Below are positions 32,774 through 40,907 of a DNA stretch of 49,070 nucleotides, piece by piece. The position numbers and the translations under genes were made by a program. This DNA is from Candidatus Bathyarchaeota archaeon. Its GTDB lineage: Archaea; Thermoproteota; Bathyarchaeia; Bathyarchaeales; Bathycorpusculaceae. How positions within the stretch are numbered: position 1 is the first letter of the stretch; each line of letters starts with the position of its first letter. The stretch lies in NCBI GenBank assembly GCA_003151735.1, contig PLYI01000066.1, positions 1 through 49,070 on the forward strand. Direction: 5' to 3'. The notes beneath the pieces are model-generated. The model was not told the origin of the DNA. It worked only from the letters and a program-made list of their open reading frames with translations, and made no database searches.

Positions 32774-33937
32774 TTATCTGTCAGCCTCCGGCGGAAAATA
32801 ATCCAAGCTCCCATACACTGAGGGCACATCAGCAAGCCTTCCTCCTAAGAGAGCTGGCCTAAAAGCAGCTACGTTTTTGAAGGAAGGCGTTATCATTCTA
32901 AATCGGTATGGCTTTGTTGTTCCGTCACTAAGGAGATAGGAGAAGAGTTCGCCTCTGCCTGCTTCAATTCGTGAGATTGCTTCGCCTTTTGATGGTTCTA
33001 ATTCGGTGAAAAGCTTCGGGAATCGGAGAATGCTATTTTTATCCATGATTTCTCTCATTTCGGGAGTGATGAGGTTTAGGTATTTCTCGGCAAAATACGG
33101 TCCCGAAGGAAGTTTTTCTAAAATTTGCCTCATTAAACTGAGACTTTGTTTCATTTCTTCTCGGCGAACCAGCAACCGCGCATAACAGTCACCCTCTTCC
33201 CGAGTTATAAGATCAAAATCCAATTCATCGTAAGCGCAGTATGGCTCATTTTTTCTTGCGTCATAAGCAATCCCTGACGCCCGCAAATTGGGGCCAACGA
33301 TGCCTATTTTGAGGGCTTCGCTTTTTGGGATAACTCCAACCCCCTCTAAACGCGCTATGGTTACGGGGTTATCGACGAAAATCTTGTTGTAATCATTCAG
33401 CCTGCGTTCAAAGTAAGCGACGACTTTTAGGGCTTTGCCTTTGAAGTCTGGGGGGAGGTCGCGTCTTATACCGCCTGGAACCATAAAAGACGGGGTGAGT
33501 CTTGCGCCTGTCCACTGCTGAGTCAGCTCCAAAAATGGCTCTCTGTCTTGAAATGCCCATTCAAACACTGTTGAGGAACCAATCATGTTTCCGAAAATGC
33601 CAAGCCCGTAAAGGTGGCTGTGAATTCGGCTCATTTCGCATAGGAGCATCCGCAAGTACTGTGCACGTATAGGAATTTCAACATCCAAAAGTTTTTCAAG
33701 CGCCAAAATGTATCCGAGGTTAGCGTTGGCAGTGTCGGGCAGCATGGGTCTCTCCACAAGAGGGATGATTTGCATATAAGTTTTGGTTTCAGCTAACTTC
33801 TCGACTGCACGATGGACGTAGCCTATGTTGGGCTCAAAATTGACGATTATGTCGCCGTCAACTTCGGCGACTAATCTCATGTGCCCTGAACCTGGGTGCT
33901 GTGGACCGATTAGAAGCTCAACAGTTGCGTCGCTCAG
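32774..33937 (-). CDS. nuoD: Complex I subunit D, likely CTG start
   Basis: The protein is the 49-kDa-type subunit: PNIGYVHRAVEKLAET, ANLGYILALEKLL, CEMSRIHSHLYGLGIFG, RGELFSYLLSDG and the final PPEADR. The Ni-ligand CxxC pairs of related hydrogenases are absent (single Cys at one site), so it is complex I and not a hydrogenase. The first ATG (33880) gives 368 residues but drops the conserved LIGPQHPGSGH block, which is encoded in frame just upstream. The frame has no ATG, GTG or TTG back to its stop; a CTG at 33937-33935 shares bases with the nuoC stop (CTGA), with GAGGGG nine bases before. I set the start there, giving 387 residues. Confidence 0.85.
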   Translation of the reverse strand: MSDATVELLIGPQHPGSGHMRLVAEVDGDIIVNFEPNIGYVHRAVEKLAETKTYMQIIPLVERPMLPDTANANLGYILALEKLLDVEIPIRAQYLRMLLCEMSRIHSHLYGLGIFGNMIGSSTVFEWAFQDREPFLELTQQWTGARLTPSFMVPGGIRRDLPPDFKGKALKVVAYFERRLNDYNKIFVDNPVTIARLEGVGVIPKSEALKIGIVGPNLRASGIAYDARKNEPYCAYDELDFDLITREEGDCYARLLVRREEMKQSLSLMRQILEKLPSGPYFAEKYLNLITPEMREIMDKNSILRFPKLFTELEPSKGEAISRIEAGRGELFSYLLSDGTTKPYRFRMITPSFKNVAAFRPALLGGRLADVPSVYGSLDYFPPEADR

Positions 33938-34443
33938 GCTTCTGTCCCCTCTGTCTTTATTATGAAGTCTCTTCTGAGTGGTGGTCCACCTTCAAAGTTA
34001 TCAAGAAGCATGAGTCTTCCTTTTTCTGGCAGACCCTCAAATGTGACACCCAAAAATTCTGCAGTTTCCCTCTCAGGGTATTCTGCACTGGGCCAAGTTT
34101 CTGTAACTGTATTAATTCGTGCATCTGCTCGGTCTACAGAGGTTTTCAACTCCAATATAATCTTGGAAAGCTCAAGGTTTTCATGTGCGGAAACATGATA
34201 GAGTATGTCAATTTTCTTTTCCAAGGGGTAATCGATGCCGGTTACTGATTTAACATGGTCGAACCCGATAACGTAGAGTTTCTGGGCAACTTCAGTTATT
34301 TTTGAGGCTTCGACTGTCGCTTTGAGGAAATTCGGAGCGACCAAGACGAAGTCAGCGGCTAAACCTTTGAGTGCCTCAGAAATCTGGCTGAAAATAGCCT
34401 CAGGGCTCTGGATATGGTGTCCCCCGTTTCCGTATTTTCTCAC
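33934..34443 (-). CDS. nuoC: Complex I subunit C
   Basis: This 169-residue protein is the 30-kDa subunit. It has the FDHVKSVTGIDYPLEKKIDILYHV segment in the middle and the terminal pattern WPSAEYPERETAEFLGVTFEG with PLRRDF. It starts at a GTG within the end of nuoB (44-base overlap). Together with nuoD it forms the quinone-site arm. Confidence 0.94.
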   Translation of the reverse strand: MRKYGNGGHHIQSPEAIFSQISEALKGLAADFVLVAPNFLKATVEASKITEVAQKLYVIGFDHVKSVTGIDYPLEKKIDILYHVSAHENLELSKIILELKTSVDRADARINTVTETWPSAEYPERETAEFLGVTFEGLPEKGRLMLLDNFEGGPPLRRDFIIKTEGTEA

Positions 34444-34903
34444 GAGTCATCATAATTCCTTTCAAAACGCCTTCAGGTCTAGGTGGACATCCAGGAATGT
34501 AAACATCAATTGGTAATATTTCGTCTGGCCTGACTATGTTGTAGCTGTTCCAGAATATTCCACCATCAATGGCGCAGGCGCCCATTGCTACAACAAATTT
34601 TGGTTCGGGCATTTGGGCGTAAACAATTTTGGCTGCTTCCGCCATCTTTTTGGTTAGTGTTCCTTCGATGAATATGACGTTGCATTGACGTGCGCCCAAA
34701 AATGGCAAGGCACCGAATCTTTCGGCGTCGTATCTGGGACAGAAAGCGGCTGCGAATTCTGTTCCGCAGCATGCGGTAGTAAAGTGAACAGGCCAAAGTG
34801 AATATGAAATGCCCCAGTTTCTTATGGAGCTGATTGGTTTTCGCTTGATAGCTTTTCTCACGCTTTTCTCAAAATTGCTTTTGGCTTGCTTGGCGGTTTT
34901 CAC
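34400..34903 (-). CDS. nuoB: Complex I subunit B (N2 cluster)
   Basis: The protein binds the terminal [4Fe-4S] N2 cluster: TTACCGTEFAA with vicinal Cys, the MGACAIDGGIF Cys and the IPGCPPRPEG Cys. I prefer the GTG at 34903 (167 residues). It overlaps the nuoA stop in GTGA, and GGGAGG lies ten bases before it. An ATG at 34930 would give 176 residues, with a poorer ribosome site. Confidence 0.93.
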   Translation of the reverse strand: MKTAKQAKSNFEKSVRKAIKRKPISSIRNWGISYSLWPVHFTTACCGTEFAAAFCPRYDAERFGALPFLGARQCNVIFIEGTLTKKMAEAAKIVYAQMPEPKFVVAMGACAIDGGIFWNSYNIVRPDEILPIDVYIPGCPPRPEGVLKGIMMTREKIRKRGTPYPEP

Positions 34904-35328
34904 TTTTTCTTTTCCTCCCTCATTTCCCATAAACGAACCTTTCTAGCAGCATCAAGCCCGAAAATTAGAGGTGGAACAAGAATTAGCAGAATTGCACCGA
35001 AAAGAGTTGAAGTAGCGAAGAACGCTTGGTGAGCGTCCATTAAGAGCAGAAAAGAATAGATAAAAACTGGCTCTACTGCCAGGAAAACTACGAGGTAAGC
35101 GAAATATTGCATTGTGAGTTTTCCTCGTCCTTGTTTGGTTGGAATGTTCCCGCAGTCAAACCTCTCATTTTTAAGAGGCATTGGTTTTGGCGGTGCAACA
35201 ACTCGGCTTATGGTGAAGCCTATAACACCGAAGGCTATGCCGCCAGCCAGAGCTAAAATAAACGCGATTAGAGTGCTTGTATCGACTAGAAACGTTGTCG
35301 TTTTCAGCATCCTCCCTTGATACAGCAC
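34900..35328 (-). CDS. nuoA: Complex I subunit A
   Basis: This 142-residue protein has three hydrophobic helices and the NuoA segment PKPMPLKNERFDCGNIPTKQG, with the conserved ERFDCG Cys loop near the quinone site. The frame can start at GTG 35328 or at ATG 35310. The ATG directly follows GGGAGG, too close to be read as its ribosome site. A TATA box at 35353-35361 would start transcription near 35330, so a leaderless GTG start is likely. It is the first gene of the complex I unit. Confidence 0.92.
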   Translation of the reverse strand: MLYQGRMLKTTTFLVDTSTLIAFILALAGGIAFGVIGFTISRVVAPPKPMPLKNERFDCGNIPTKQGRGKLTMQYFAYLVVFLAVEPVFIYSFLLLMDAHQAFFATSTLFGAILLILVPPLIFGLDAARKVRLWEMREEKKK

Positions 35329-35352
35329 TCACTAGGCAGTAAAAGCGCGATG

Positions 35353-35361
35353 AATATATTA
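35353..35361 (-). promoter_or_regulatory. TATA box for the complex I operon
   Basis: TAATATATT on the minus strand is centred about 28 bases upstream of GTG 35328. This position would give a leaderless or very short leader message. Confidence 0.5.
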
Positions 35362-35596
35362 TCCCCTATGTCCCCCATCATTACGCCGCTTCTCCCTATC
35401 CGAAATTGTTTTGCTAATACGATTTTCCAGCCTAATATGCATTTTGTTGTATAACTATAACTAATTTAATAAAAAAGCATTATATTTCTTCCACTGATAG
35501 AGGGAAATTAAAGAGCAAAATTATTTAAAACCGAAACCTTTTTTCACCTTGCGTTACTTTCAACGAAATCGAATATGACATCGGTGAACACCTAAG

Positions 35597-36778
35597 ATGA
35601 CCATAACCCAAAGACAGCAGGTTACTCCCCGTTACCGATGGGCAGTATTGTTCGCCACTGTCTTGGCTTTTACAATGTACGCTTTTGCTCTCCAATCAGT
35701 GCCACCCCTGCTAAAACAGTTTCAAGCTATTTTCAACATCGATGCAGCAACAGCAGGGCTTTTGATGTCTATGGTTGTTATTCCAGGAATTGTTTTGGCG
35801 ATACCAGCAGGCATACTAGTAGGAAAATATAGCTTTAGAAAACTAGGATTTTTATCGACCCTAACGATTGGCATTGGCAGCTTAATTATAGCGGTTTCAT
35901 CAAGCTTTCCTGGGGCGCTCTTGGGTCGATTCATCATAGGCTTAGGAGGAGGCTTGCTTTCTGTTGGGGCTCCTTCGATTGTTCCACAATGGTTTGAGCA
36001 CAAGGAAATGGGAAGAGCAATGAGTGTTTTTGCAGTAGGTATGCCTACAGGTACGATAGCGGCATTTTTTACTGCGCCATTTTTAGCCCAAAGTTTTGGT
36101 TGGCAATCTCTGTTTTATGTGGGAGCATTAATTTCAACACTATCTGCAATATTTTTCTGGTCAATAATGAGAGATGGCCCGTTAAAAGGTGATTCAAATA
36201 CTAAACTTTCAAATGTTTTACAAGCACTTACCAACCGTGAAGTCTTGAAAGCGAGCCTTATTTGGATGTTCTTTAACATGGCTGCAATTGGCTTTCTGAC
36301 GTGGGCCCCTAACCTCTTCGTCACGTTCAAAGGTCTGACGCTGGTCAACGCCAGCATTTTTTCAAGTCTAATTATGGTTTCAATCTTCTTTTTTACGCCT
36401 ATTTTCGGGTATGCCTCGGATAGATCTGGAAAGCGTAAACCCTTCATAATTGCCAGCCTAGTGCTTATGGCGGTAAGCCTATACGTCATCACTTACTTGA
36501 ATGACGCATCTCTGGCGGTTTCTATCATAATTCTTGGTGCAGTGGCCTCAAGTGTTCCGCCTCTTGTTATGGCAATAACGGCTCAGACTCTGCCTCCAAG
36601 ATTGGCTGGTATGAGCTTTAGTAGCGTAACGCTCTGGCAAAATATTGGAATAGCACTGATAGCTCCGATAATAGGATACCTTATTGGAACCACGCATTCT
36701 TTGTCATTGATTTTTCTGGCACTGTCTATTTTTGCTTTGATTGGAGCAATGGTAGCTCTTACGCTTCGTTCAAGATAA
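35597..36778 (+). CDS. Major facilitator superfamily transporter
   Basis: The 393-residue protein has about 12 hydrophobic helices. Loop 2-3 motif GILVGKYSFRKLG and the loop 8-9 equivalent GYASDRSGKRKP are MFS hallmarks. The text fits the CynX/NimT-like or NNP-like group of single-gene importers. The start is the ATG at 35597, with a TATTTAAAACC box near 35521-35531. The substrate is unknown. It is read divergently from nuoA. Confidence 0.9.
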   Translation: MTITQRQQVTPRYRWAVLFATVLAFTMYAFALQSVPPLLKQFQAIFNIDAATAGLLMSMVVIPGIVLAIPAGILVGKYSFRKLGFLSTLTIGIGSLIIAVSSSFPGALLGRFIIGLGGGLLSVGAPSIVPQWFEHKEMGRAMSVFAVGMPTGTIAAFFTAPFLAQSFGWQSLFYVGALISTLSAIFFWSIMRDGPLKGDSNTKLSNVLQALTNREVLKASLIWMFFNMAAIGFLTWAPNLFVTFKGLTLVNASIFSSLIMVSIFFFTPIFGYASDRSGKRKPFIIASLVLMAVSLYVITYLNDASLAVSIIILGAVASSVPPLVMAITAQTLPPRLAGMSFSSVTLWQNIGIALIAPIIGYLIGTTHSLSLIFLALSIFALIGAMVALTLRSR

Positions 36779-36816
36779 AGGGAATCTGATTTTCAAAGTT
36801 TCCAAGAATATTTCAG

Positions 36817-37512
36817 CTACTTTGAAGCCATGTATAATCCAATGACACCAAACGAAAGCGGCTTAAAAGACGTATCAGTAAAACCTGCCCTCTTAAACAT
36901 TGCCAAAATATCAAAGGGAACCGGAAAGTTAGCCGCTGAATTTCCAAGGTATTTATAGGCTGGTTTAGCGCCAGAGAGCCAGCCTCCAACAAAAGGAATG
37001 ATACTTAAGCAGTAGAAACGAAAGAAACGTTTGACGAATCGATTCTTTGGCTGACTAGTTTCAACGCATATGAACTTTCCATCTGGTTTGAGCGTCCGAT
37101 TTACTTCTTTCAAGTATGCGATAGCTTTGGGGTTCTTGTATAAGAGGTTGCGAAAAGAGAAAGAGATTTTTATGGTGTCAACATAGTTGCCTTTTAATGG
37201 GAGATGAGCAGCATCTGCAATAACAAAAGCAAAATTGTCCTTGCTAACCAATTTGTTCTTTGATTTCTTTGCGATTGCCCTTGAGAGCATTTCTTTACTG
37301 AAGTCAATACCTAACAAGAATGAGTTCTGGTCAAGATTCTTTAGAAGGTTAAACGTTAGGTCGCCGGTTCCGCAGCAGAGGTCAACTGTCAAGTGTCCGT
37401 TGCTTGATTGTTTTGCGCAGGCTTTTCGCCATCTTTTGTCTAATCCTAACGTTAAGAATTTGTTGCAAATGTCATATGTTTCTGCGACGGTGGAGAACAT
37501 GGGTTTAAGCAT
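36817..37512 (-). CDS. ubiE: UbiE/MenG-type class I methyltransferase
   Basis: The protein has the UbiE/MenG blocks: MFSTVAETYDICNKFLTLG, DKRWRKACA, SAM motif VDLCCGTGDLTFN, LGIDFSKEMLSRAI, then ISFSFRNLLYKNPKAI and the final YLGNSAANFPVP. This family methylates demethylmenaquinone or related quinone rings. An upstream TTG (37572) would extend it but lies inside the likely TATA box (37573-37583), so I take ATG 37512 (231 residues). No other menaquinone gene is in the window. It stands 1.5 kb from the complex I operon. Other substrates cannot be excluded. Confidence 0.85.
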   Translation of the reverse strand: MLKPMFSTVAETYDICNKFLTLGLDKRWRKACAKQSSNGHLTVDLCCGTGDLTFNLLKNLDQNSFLLGIDFSKEMLSRAIAKKSKNKLVSKDNFAFVIADAAHLPLKGNYVDTIKISFSFRNLLYKNPKAIAYLKEVNRTLKPDGKFICVETSQPKNRFVKRFFRFYCLSIIPFVGGWLSGAKPAYKYLGNSAANFPVPFDILAMFKRAGFTDTSFKPLSFGVIGLYMASK

Positions 37513-37572
37513 GATAGTACATCTCACTTCCTTGTTAAACAGTTGATTTCTGATGATTTTAGTTTGATTCAA

Positions 37573-37583
37573 GGATATAAATT
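37573..37583 (-). promoter_or_regulatory. TATA box for the UbiE-type gene
   Basis: AATTTATATCC on the minus strand. With the usual 25-base distance the message starts near 37552, downstream of the TTG at 37572 and before ATG 37512. Confidence 0.5.
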
Positions 37584-37757
37584 GTAGGGTTTTAATAGTA
37601 AAATTCGTGTAAATGTTTCCTAAGAGGCGTCTGACAAATCGTCAACTTTTCAATAAAAAATAAAGAAAGACCGAATAATCGCGACTAAAGCCGAAAAGTC
37701 GCAGCCAAAAATTAAGAGCTTCATTAGAAACAGTAAAAAATCTAGCAAGATGCACGG

Positions 37758-38057
37758 CTATTCGGAAGGTTCTTCTGCTTTACGTTTCCGGAAAAGAATA
37801 AACACGTGACCCCTAACCTCAACCAAAGCAGCATTAGTTTGTTCAGCTGCGTTAGCTGCAATAGCCTGAGCTGTAACTTCACCCTGCATAGCTGCTGGCA
37901 AAATCCTGACTTTCACCATCTTATTCCTCTGTAGTTGCTTCTCAATTTCACCTGTCAGCTGCGGCGTCAAACCTTCCTTACCAACCCAGATAGTCGGGTC
38001 CTCGTCTTTCAAAACATGCCTAACATGACGCTTCATTCGAGTAGTTATCTTGCTCAA
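37758..38057 (-). CDS. YhbY / CRM-domain RNA-binding protein
   Basis: This 99-residue protein is a single CRM domain, with WVGKEGLTPQLTGEIEKQL, KMVKVRILPAA and VEVRGHVFILFRKRK. The family binds pre-ribosomal RNA in bacteria and group II introns in plants. The start is TTG 38057, inside the end of the RNase P gene; ATG 38036 would lose the conserved first strand. The pairing with the RNase P Rpp21 gene is common in archaea. Confidence 0.92.
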   Translation of the reverse strand: MSKITTRMKRHVRHVLKDEDPTIWVGKEGLTPQLTGEIEKQLQRNKMVKVRILPAAMQGEVTAQAIAANAAEQTNAALVEVRGHVFILFRKRKAEEPSE

Positions 38058-38382
38058 GTTCCCTCTTCTCTTTTTTCTCTCTAAACATTATACGAGTTTG
38101 GTTACCGCAGTTTAAACATGTTACTACAACGTGAGGCTCCCTTTTCTGCTTTATCCTAACACGGCAATTAACACCCTGCACAAACATTGCGTTGCATTCC
38201 TTGCAGGTTTCCCGCCTAAACTCAACAGGTAAACGTGTTTTTGCAGCCATAGCAATCTTTCTTGCCGACAAAACATACTGTGCCGCCAGTTTAGGGTCAG
38301 CTTTGGCAACCTTCTTGGCTTGCTCGAAAAGTATTTGGATTCGTTGCCGGGCGATTTGCTTAACGTTGCTTTGCTGCTTCAT
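38020..38382 (-). CDS. rnp4: RNase P protein component 4 (Rpp21/Rpr2)
   Basis: The protein has two N-terminal helices (ARQRIQILFEQAKKVAK) and a zinc ribbon: CKECN with a following GVNCRVRIKQKREPHVV, then TCLNCGNQTR. This is the Rpp21 subunit of archaeal RNase P, which trims pre-tRNA 5' ends. I take ATG 38382 (120 residues). A TTG at 38415 would give 131 residues but adds no conserved text. It overlaps the YhbY gene by 38 bases. Confidence 0.93.
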   Translation of the reverse strand: MKQQSNVKQIARQRIQILFEQAKKVAKADPKLAAQYVLSARKIAMAAKTRLPVEFRRETCKECNAMFVQGVNCRVRIKQKREPHVVVTCLNCGNQTRIMFREKKEKRELEQDNYSNEASC

Positions 38383-38438
38383 CGGATACCAAACAACCCC
38401 AAAGGTAGAGTTCAATTACATAATTGCTTTTGCAAAGA

Positions 38439-39329
38439 TTAAGTGCTTTTCTGCGCAAGCTCAAACTTCAACTGCCTCAAAGCATCATCCATCTTAAGCG
38501 GCTTATTCAGCAAGGTCTCCTGCGCCTTCGAGGTATCAAGCGATGAATCCATAGGACGCTTAGCTGGCCATGTGAATTGAGAAGACAAAACGGAATCAAT
38601 CAAGCCCTTATTTAAGTCAAACGTTTCAGCGATTTGCTCAGCAAACTCTAATCGACTCACTCGGGTGGCACCACACAAATGATAAATCCCGGTTAGTCTA
38701 CGCTCAATAACTTCCAAAGTCATTTCAGCCAAGTTAGTGTTAAGTGTGGGCGTGTTCCATTGGTCAGTTACAATCTTGACGCGTGCCCCTTTGCGCAGGG
38801 TTTCGATGAGCCAGAGGGCAAAATTTACTTTTCCAGCTGCAGGAGTGGAGCCATAAATTACGCTTGGACGAGCGATGAAGCATTCAGGTCGGGTTTGGAC
38901 GATTTCTTCCGCTTTCAGCTTGGTTAACCCATAGTAGTTGATGGGGTCGGGGTTATCTGTTTCTTTGTAACGTCCCTTTTCGCCGTTGAAAACATAGTCA
39001 GTGGAGATGTAAATCAGAAATGAACCCGTGCTTCTGGCGGCGTCAGCAATGTTCTTTGTGCCTTCAACGTTTACTTTCCAAGCAAGCTCTTTGTTTGTCT
39101 CGCATTTATCCACATCCGTCAAGGTTGCAGCATGAACAACCACATCGGGCTTAATGGTTTTGAATGCTTCGGCAACCTGCTCTTTGCCAGAAATGTCCAG
39201 TTTAACGAAGTTGCCGTAAACTGTCAAGCTCTGAATATCCGAAGAATAAACCTCGATGTTCCTGTCAAGCGCAAGTTGGGCTAGTTTTGAACCGTAAAGA
39301 CCACTAGCGCCCGTAATCAACAGCTTCAA
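38439..39329 (-). CDS. rmlD: dTDP-4-dehydrorhamnose reductase
   Basis: This 296-residue short-chain-type reductase starts at TTG 39329 (LKLLITGASGLYGSKL), which shares bases with the rmlB stop (TTGA). A frame extension to 39389 inside rmlB adds non-family residues. It shows GASGLYGS for NAD(P)H, ISTDYVFNG, and the YYGLTKLKAE Tyr/Lys pair. It makes dTDP-rhamnose in the last step. It is the last gene of rmlC-rmlB-rmlD. Confidence 0.9.
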   Translation of the reverse strand: MKLLITGASGLYGSKLAQLALDRNIEVYSSDIQSLTVYGNFVKLDISGKEQVAEAFKTIKPDVVVHAATLTDVDKCETNKELAWKVNVEGTKNIADAARSTGSFLIYISTDYVFNGEKGRYKETDNPDPINYYGLTKLKAEEIVQTRPECFIARPSVIYGSTPAAGKVNFALWLIETLRKGARVKIVTDQWNTPTLNTNLAEMTLEVIERRLTGIYHLCGATRVSRLEFAEQIAETFDLNKGLIDSVLSSQFTWPAKRPMDSSLDTSKAQETLLNKPLKMDDALRQLKFELAQKST

Positions 39330-40330
39330 TGGGTACCAAGCTTCCAAGGCGTCGGATGCAAAATAACCTCTGTTGCAAAAGGCGTCCACCAGTGTTCGTT
39401 CTCAAGGTACCATTGAACCGTTGACTCCAACGATTTCTCAAAGCTAAACTTTGGTTTCCAACCCAACTCGGTCCTAGTTTTGGTTGAATCCAAACTGTAG
39501 CGTGTGTCATGTCCGGGGCGGTCTTCAACGAAGGTGATTAGGCTTTCAGGCTTATGGAGCAGGCAGATTATTTTTTTAACAATTGCAATGTTGGTAACTT
39601 CGTTGCCTGCGGAAACATTATAGATCTCTCCAGCTTTGCCTTTCTCAAGCACCGTTCTTATTGCTTCACAGTGGTCCTGAACGTATATCCAGTCGCGAAT
39701 GTTGGTTCCTTTGCCATAAATCGGAATTGGAAGGTCTCTTAGCGCACGAATTACAGTTTTAGGAACCAACTTTTCTGGAAGTTGGTAGGGTCCAAAGTTA
39801 TTGGTGCATCGCGTGATTGATACGTTCAATCCAAAGGTTTTGTGGTAGGATAACACAAACATGTCGGCGGCTGCTTTTGAAGCTGAATAAGGATTTGAGG
39901 GTTTTGGTGGGGTGTTTTCTGTGAATGAGCCTTCAAGGGCTTCGCCGTAGACTTCGTCGGTGGATACCTGCAAGAGCCTAGCTTTATGGTTGTGCCTTCG
40001 TATGGCTTCCAGAATCGTGAAAGTGCCAACGGTATTGTTCTGCAGGAACACGTTGGGGTCGGCGATGCTTCGGTCAACATGGGTTTCCGCCGCAATGTTC
40101 ACAACCGCATCTACCTGATGAATCAGGCGGTTCATGAGCTGTGGGTTACAAATATCGCCCTTAATGAAAGTATATCGTTTATCATTCTCGATGTCATGCA
40201 GATTTGCCGGGTTAGCACCCATGCCCATTTTGTCAACGTTTATCAATTCGCAGTCAGTGTAGTTTGCAAGCATAAGCCTGCAGAAGTTGCTTCCGATAAA
40301 TCCTAATCCGCCAGTAACTAACAGTTTCAT
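39326..40330 (-). CDS. rmlB: dTDP-glucose 4,6-dehydratase
   Basis: This 334-residue SDR enzyme forms dTDP-4-keto-6-deoxyglucose. It has the NAD site LLVTGGLGFIGSNF, the active-site STDEVYGE, YSASKAAADMFVLSY and TRCTNNFGPYQLPEKL. I take ATG 40330, six bases after the rmlC stop and preceded by GTGAT. A longer frame to 40360 overlaps rmlC and has no ribosome site. Confidence 0.95.
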   Translation of the reverse strand: MKLLVTGGLGFIGSNFCRLMLANYTDCELINVDKMGMGANPANLHDIENDKRYTFIKGDICNPQLMNRLIHQVDAVVNIAAETHVDRSIADPNVFLQNNTVGTFTILEAIRRHNHKARLLQVSTDEVYGEALEGSFTENTPPKPSNPYSASKAAADMFVLSYHKTFGLNVSITRCTNNFGPYQLPEKLVPKTVIRALRDLPIPIYGKGTNIRDWIYVQDHCEAIRTVLEKGKAGEIYNVSAGNEVTNIAIVKKIICLLHKPESLITFVEDRPGHDTRYSLDSTKTRTELGWKPKFSFEKSLESTVQWYLENEHWWTPFATEVILHPTPWKLGTH

Positions 40331-40335
40331 ATTTA

Positions 40336-40839
40336 TCACTTGTGGGGTGGAAAGTTCCAATCCCAGGGTTTACCAACACGTTCATCGCTTTTTTTGCCGT
40401 TTACGCTTTTAGGAACGAGTTTTGGATCATTCCAAGCGCGGCGTTCTTCATCTGGATTTGCAGGGTCATACAGGTTAGTGGTGAAATAAAGCAGCATAGC
40501 CGGTTCATTGCCAAGTGCTTTAAAGCCATGCCAATAGTGCCCAGGCACGCGAACAACCTGCAAGTCCAAGCCACTTGAAATAATCTCATTGACTTCCGAT
40601 GTCTTATCGTCAAAAGCGCAAATTTTAATCATGCCTTTAAGCGCCAAAAAGTAATCATTTTGACCCTTAACGTGCCTGTGCCAAGCACGAATGATGTTAG
40701 GGTATGTAAATGAAAGGTTCGCTTGGGCAACAGTGTCTTCTCCAAAGAGTTCCTTCCAATCCTTACGCATAACTTCGGTAAAGAAGCCTCTCTCGTCTGG
40801 AAACCGACGTATTGGTCTAATTCTTATCCCTTGTAACAT
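40336..40839 (-). CDS. rmlC: dTDP-4-dehydrorhamnose 3,5-epimerase-like protein
   Basis: This 167-residue cupin-fold enzyme is the RmlC-type epimerase: RRFPDERGFFTEVMRKDW, AQANLSFTYPNIIRAWHRH (active His region) and VVRVPGHYWHGFKALG. The middle text (GQNDYFLALKGMIKI) differs from canonical RmlC, so the sugar may vary. I take ATG 40839 with AGGG ahead; upstream ATGs at 40863 and 40872 lie near or before the expected message start. It is first of the rmlC-rmlB-rmlD unit. Confidence 0.87.
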   Translation of the reverse strand: MLQGIRIRPIRRFPDERGFFTEVMRKDWKELFGEDTVAQANLSFTYPNIIRAWHRHVKGQNDYFLALKGMIKICAFDDKTSEVNEIISSGLDLQVVRVPGHYWHGFKALGNEPAMLLYFTTNLYDPANPDEERRAWNDPKLVPKSVNGKKSDERVGKPWDWNFPPHK

Positions 40840-40881
40840 AAGTGATTCCCTGTTTACCTTCATACATATCATTTAAAAAAG

Positions 40882-40891
40882 TTTATAATGG
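40882..40891 (-). promoter_or_regulatory. TATA box for rmlC-rmlB-rmlD
   Basis: The minus strand reads CATTATAAAC centred about 47 bases upstream of ATG 40839, giving a start site near 40861. It lies just before the rmlA stop, so rmlCBD may have its own promoter. Confidence 0.45.
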
Positions 40892-40907
40892 TTGCTGTTT
40901 TCTGGCT

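Noticed and set aside
32774-33937. NiFe-hydrogenase large subunit (group 4) for the nuoD gene
   Set aside because: The two CxxC Ni-ligand motifs are absent, and the operon is complete for complex I membrane subunits.
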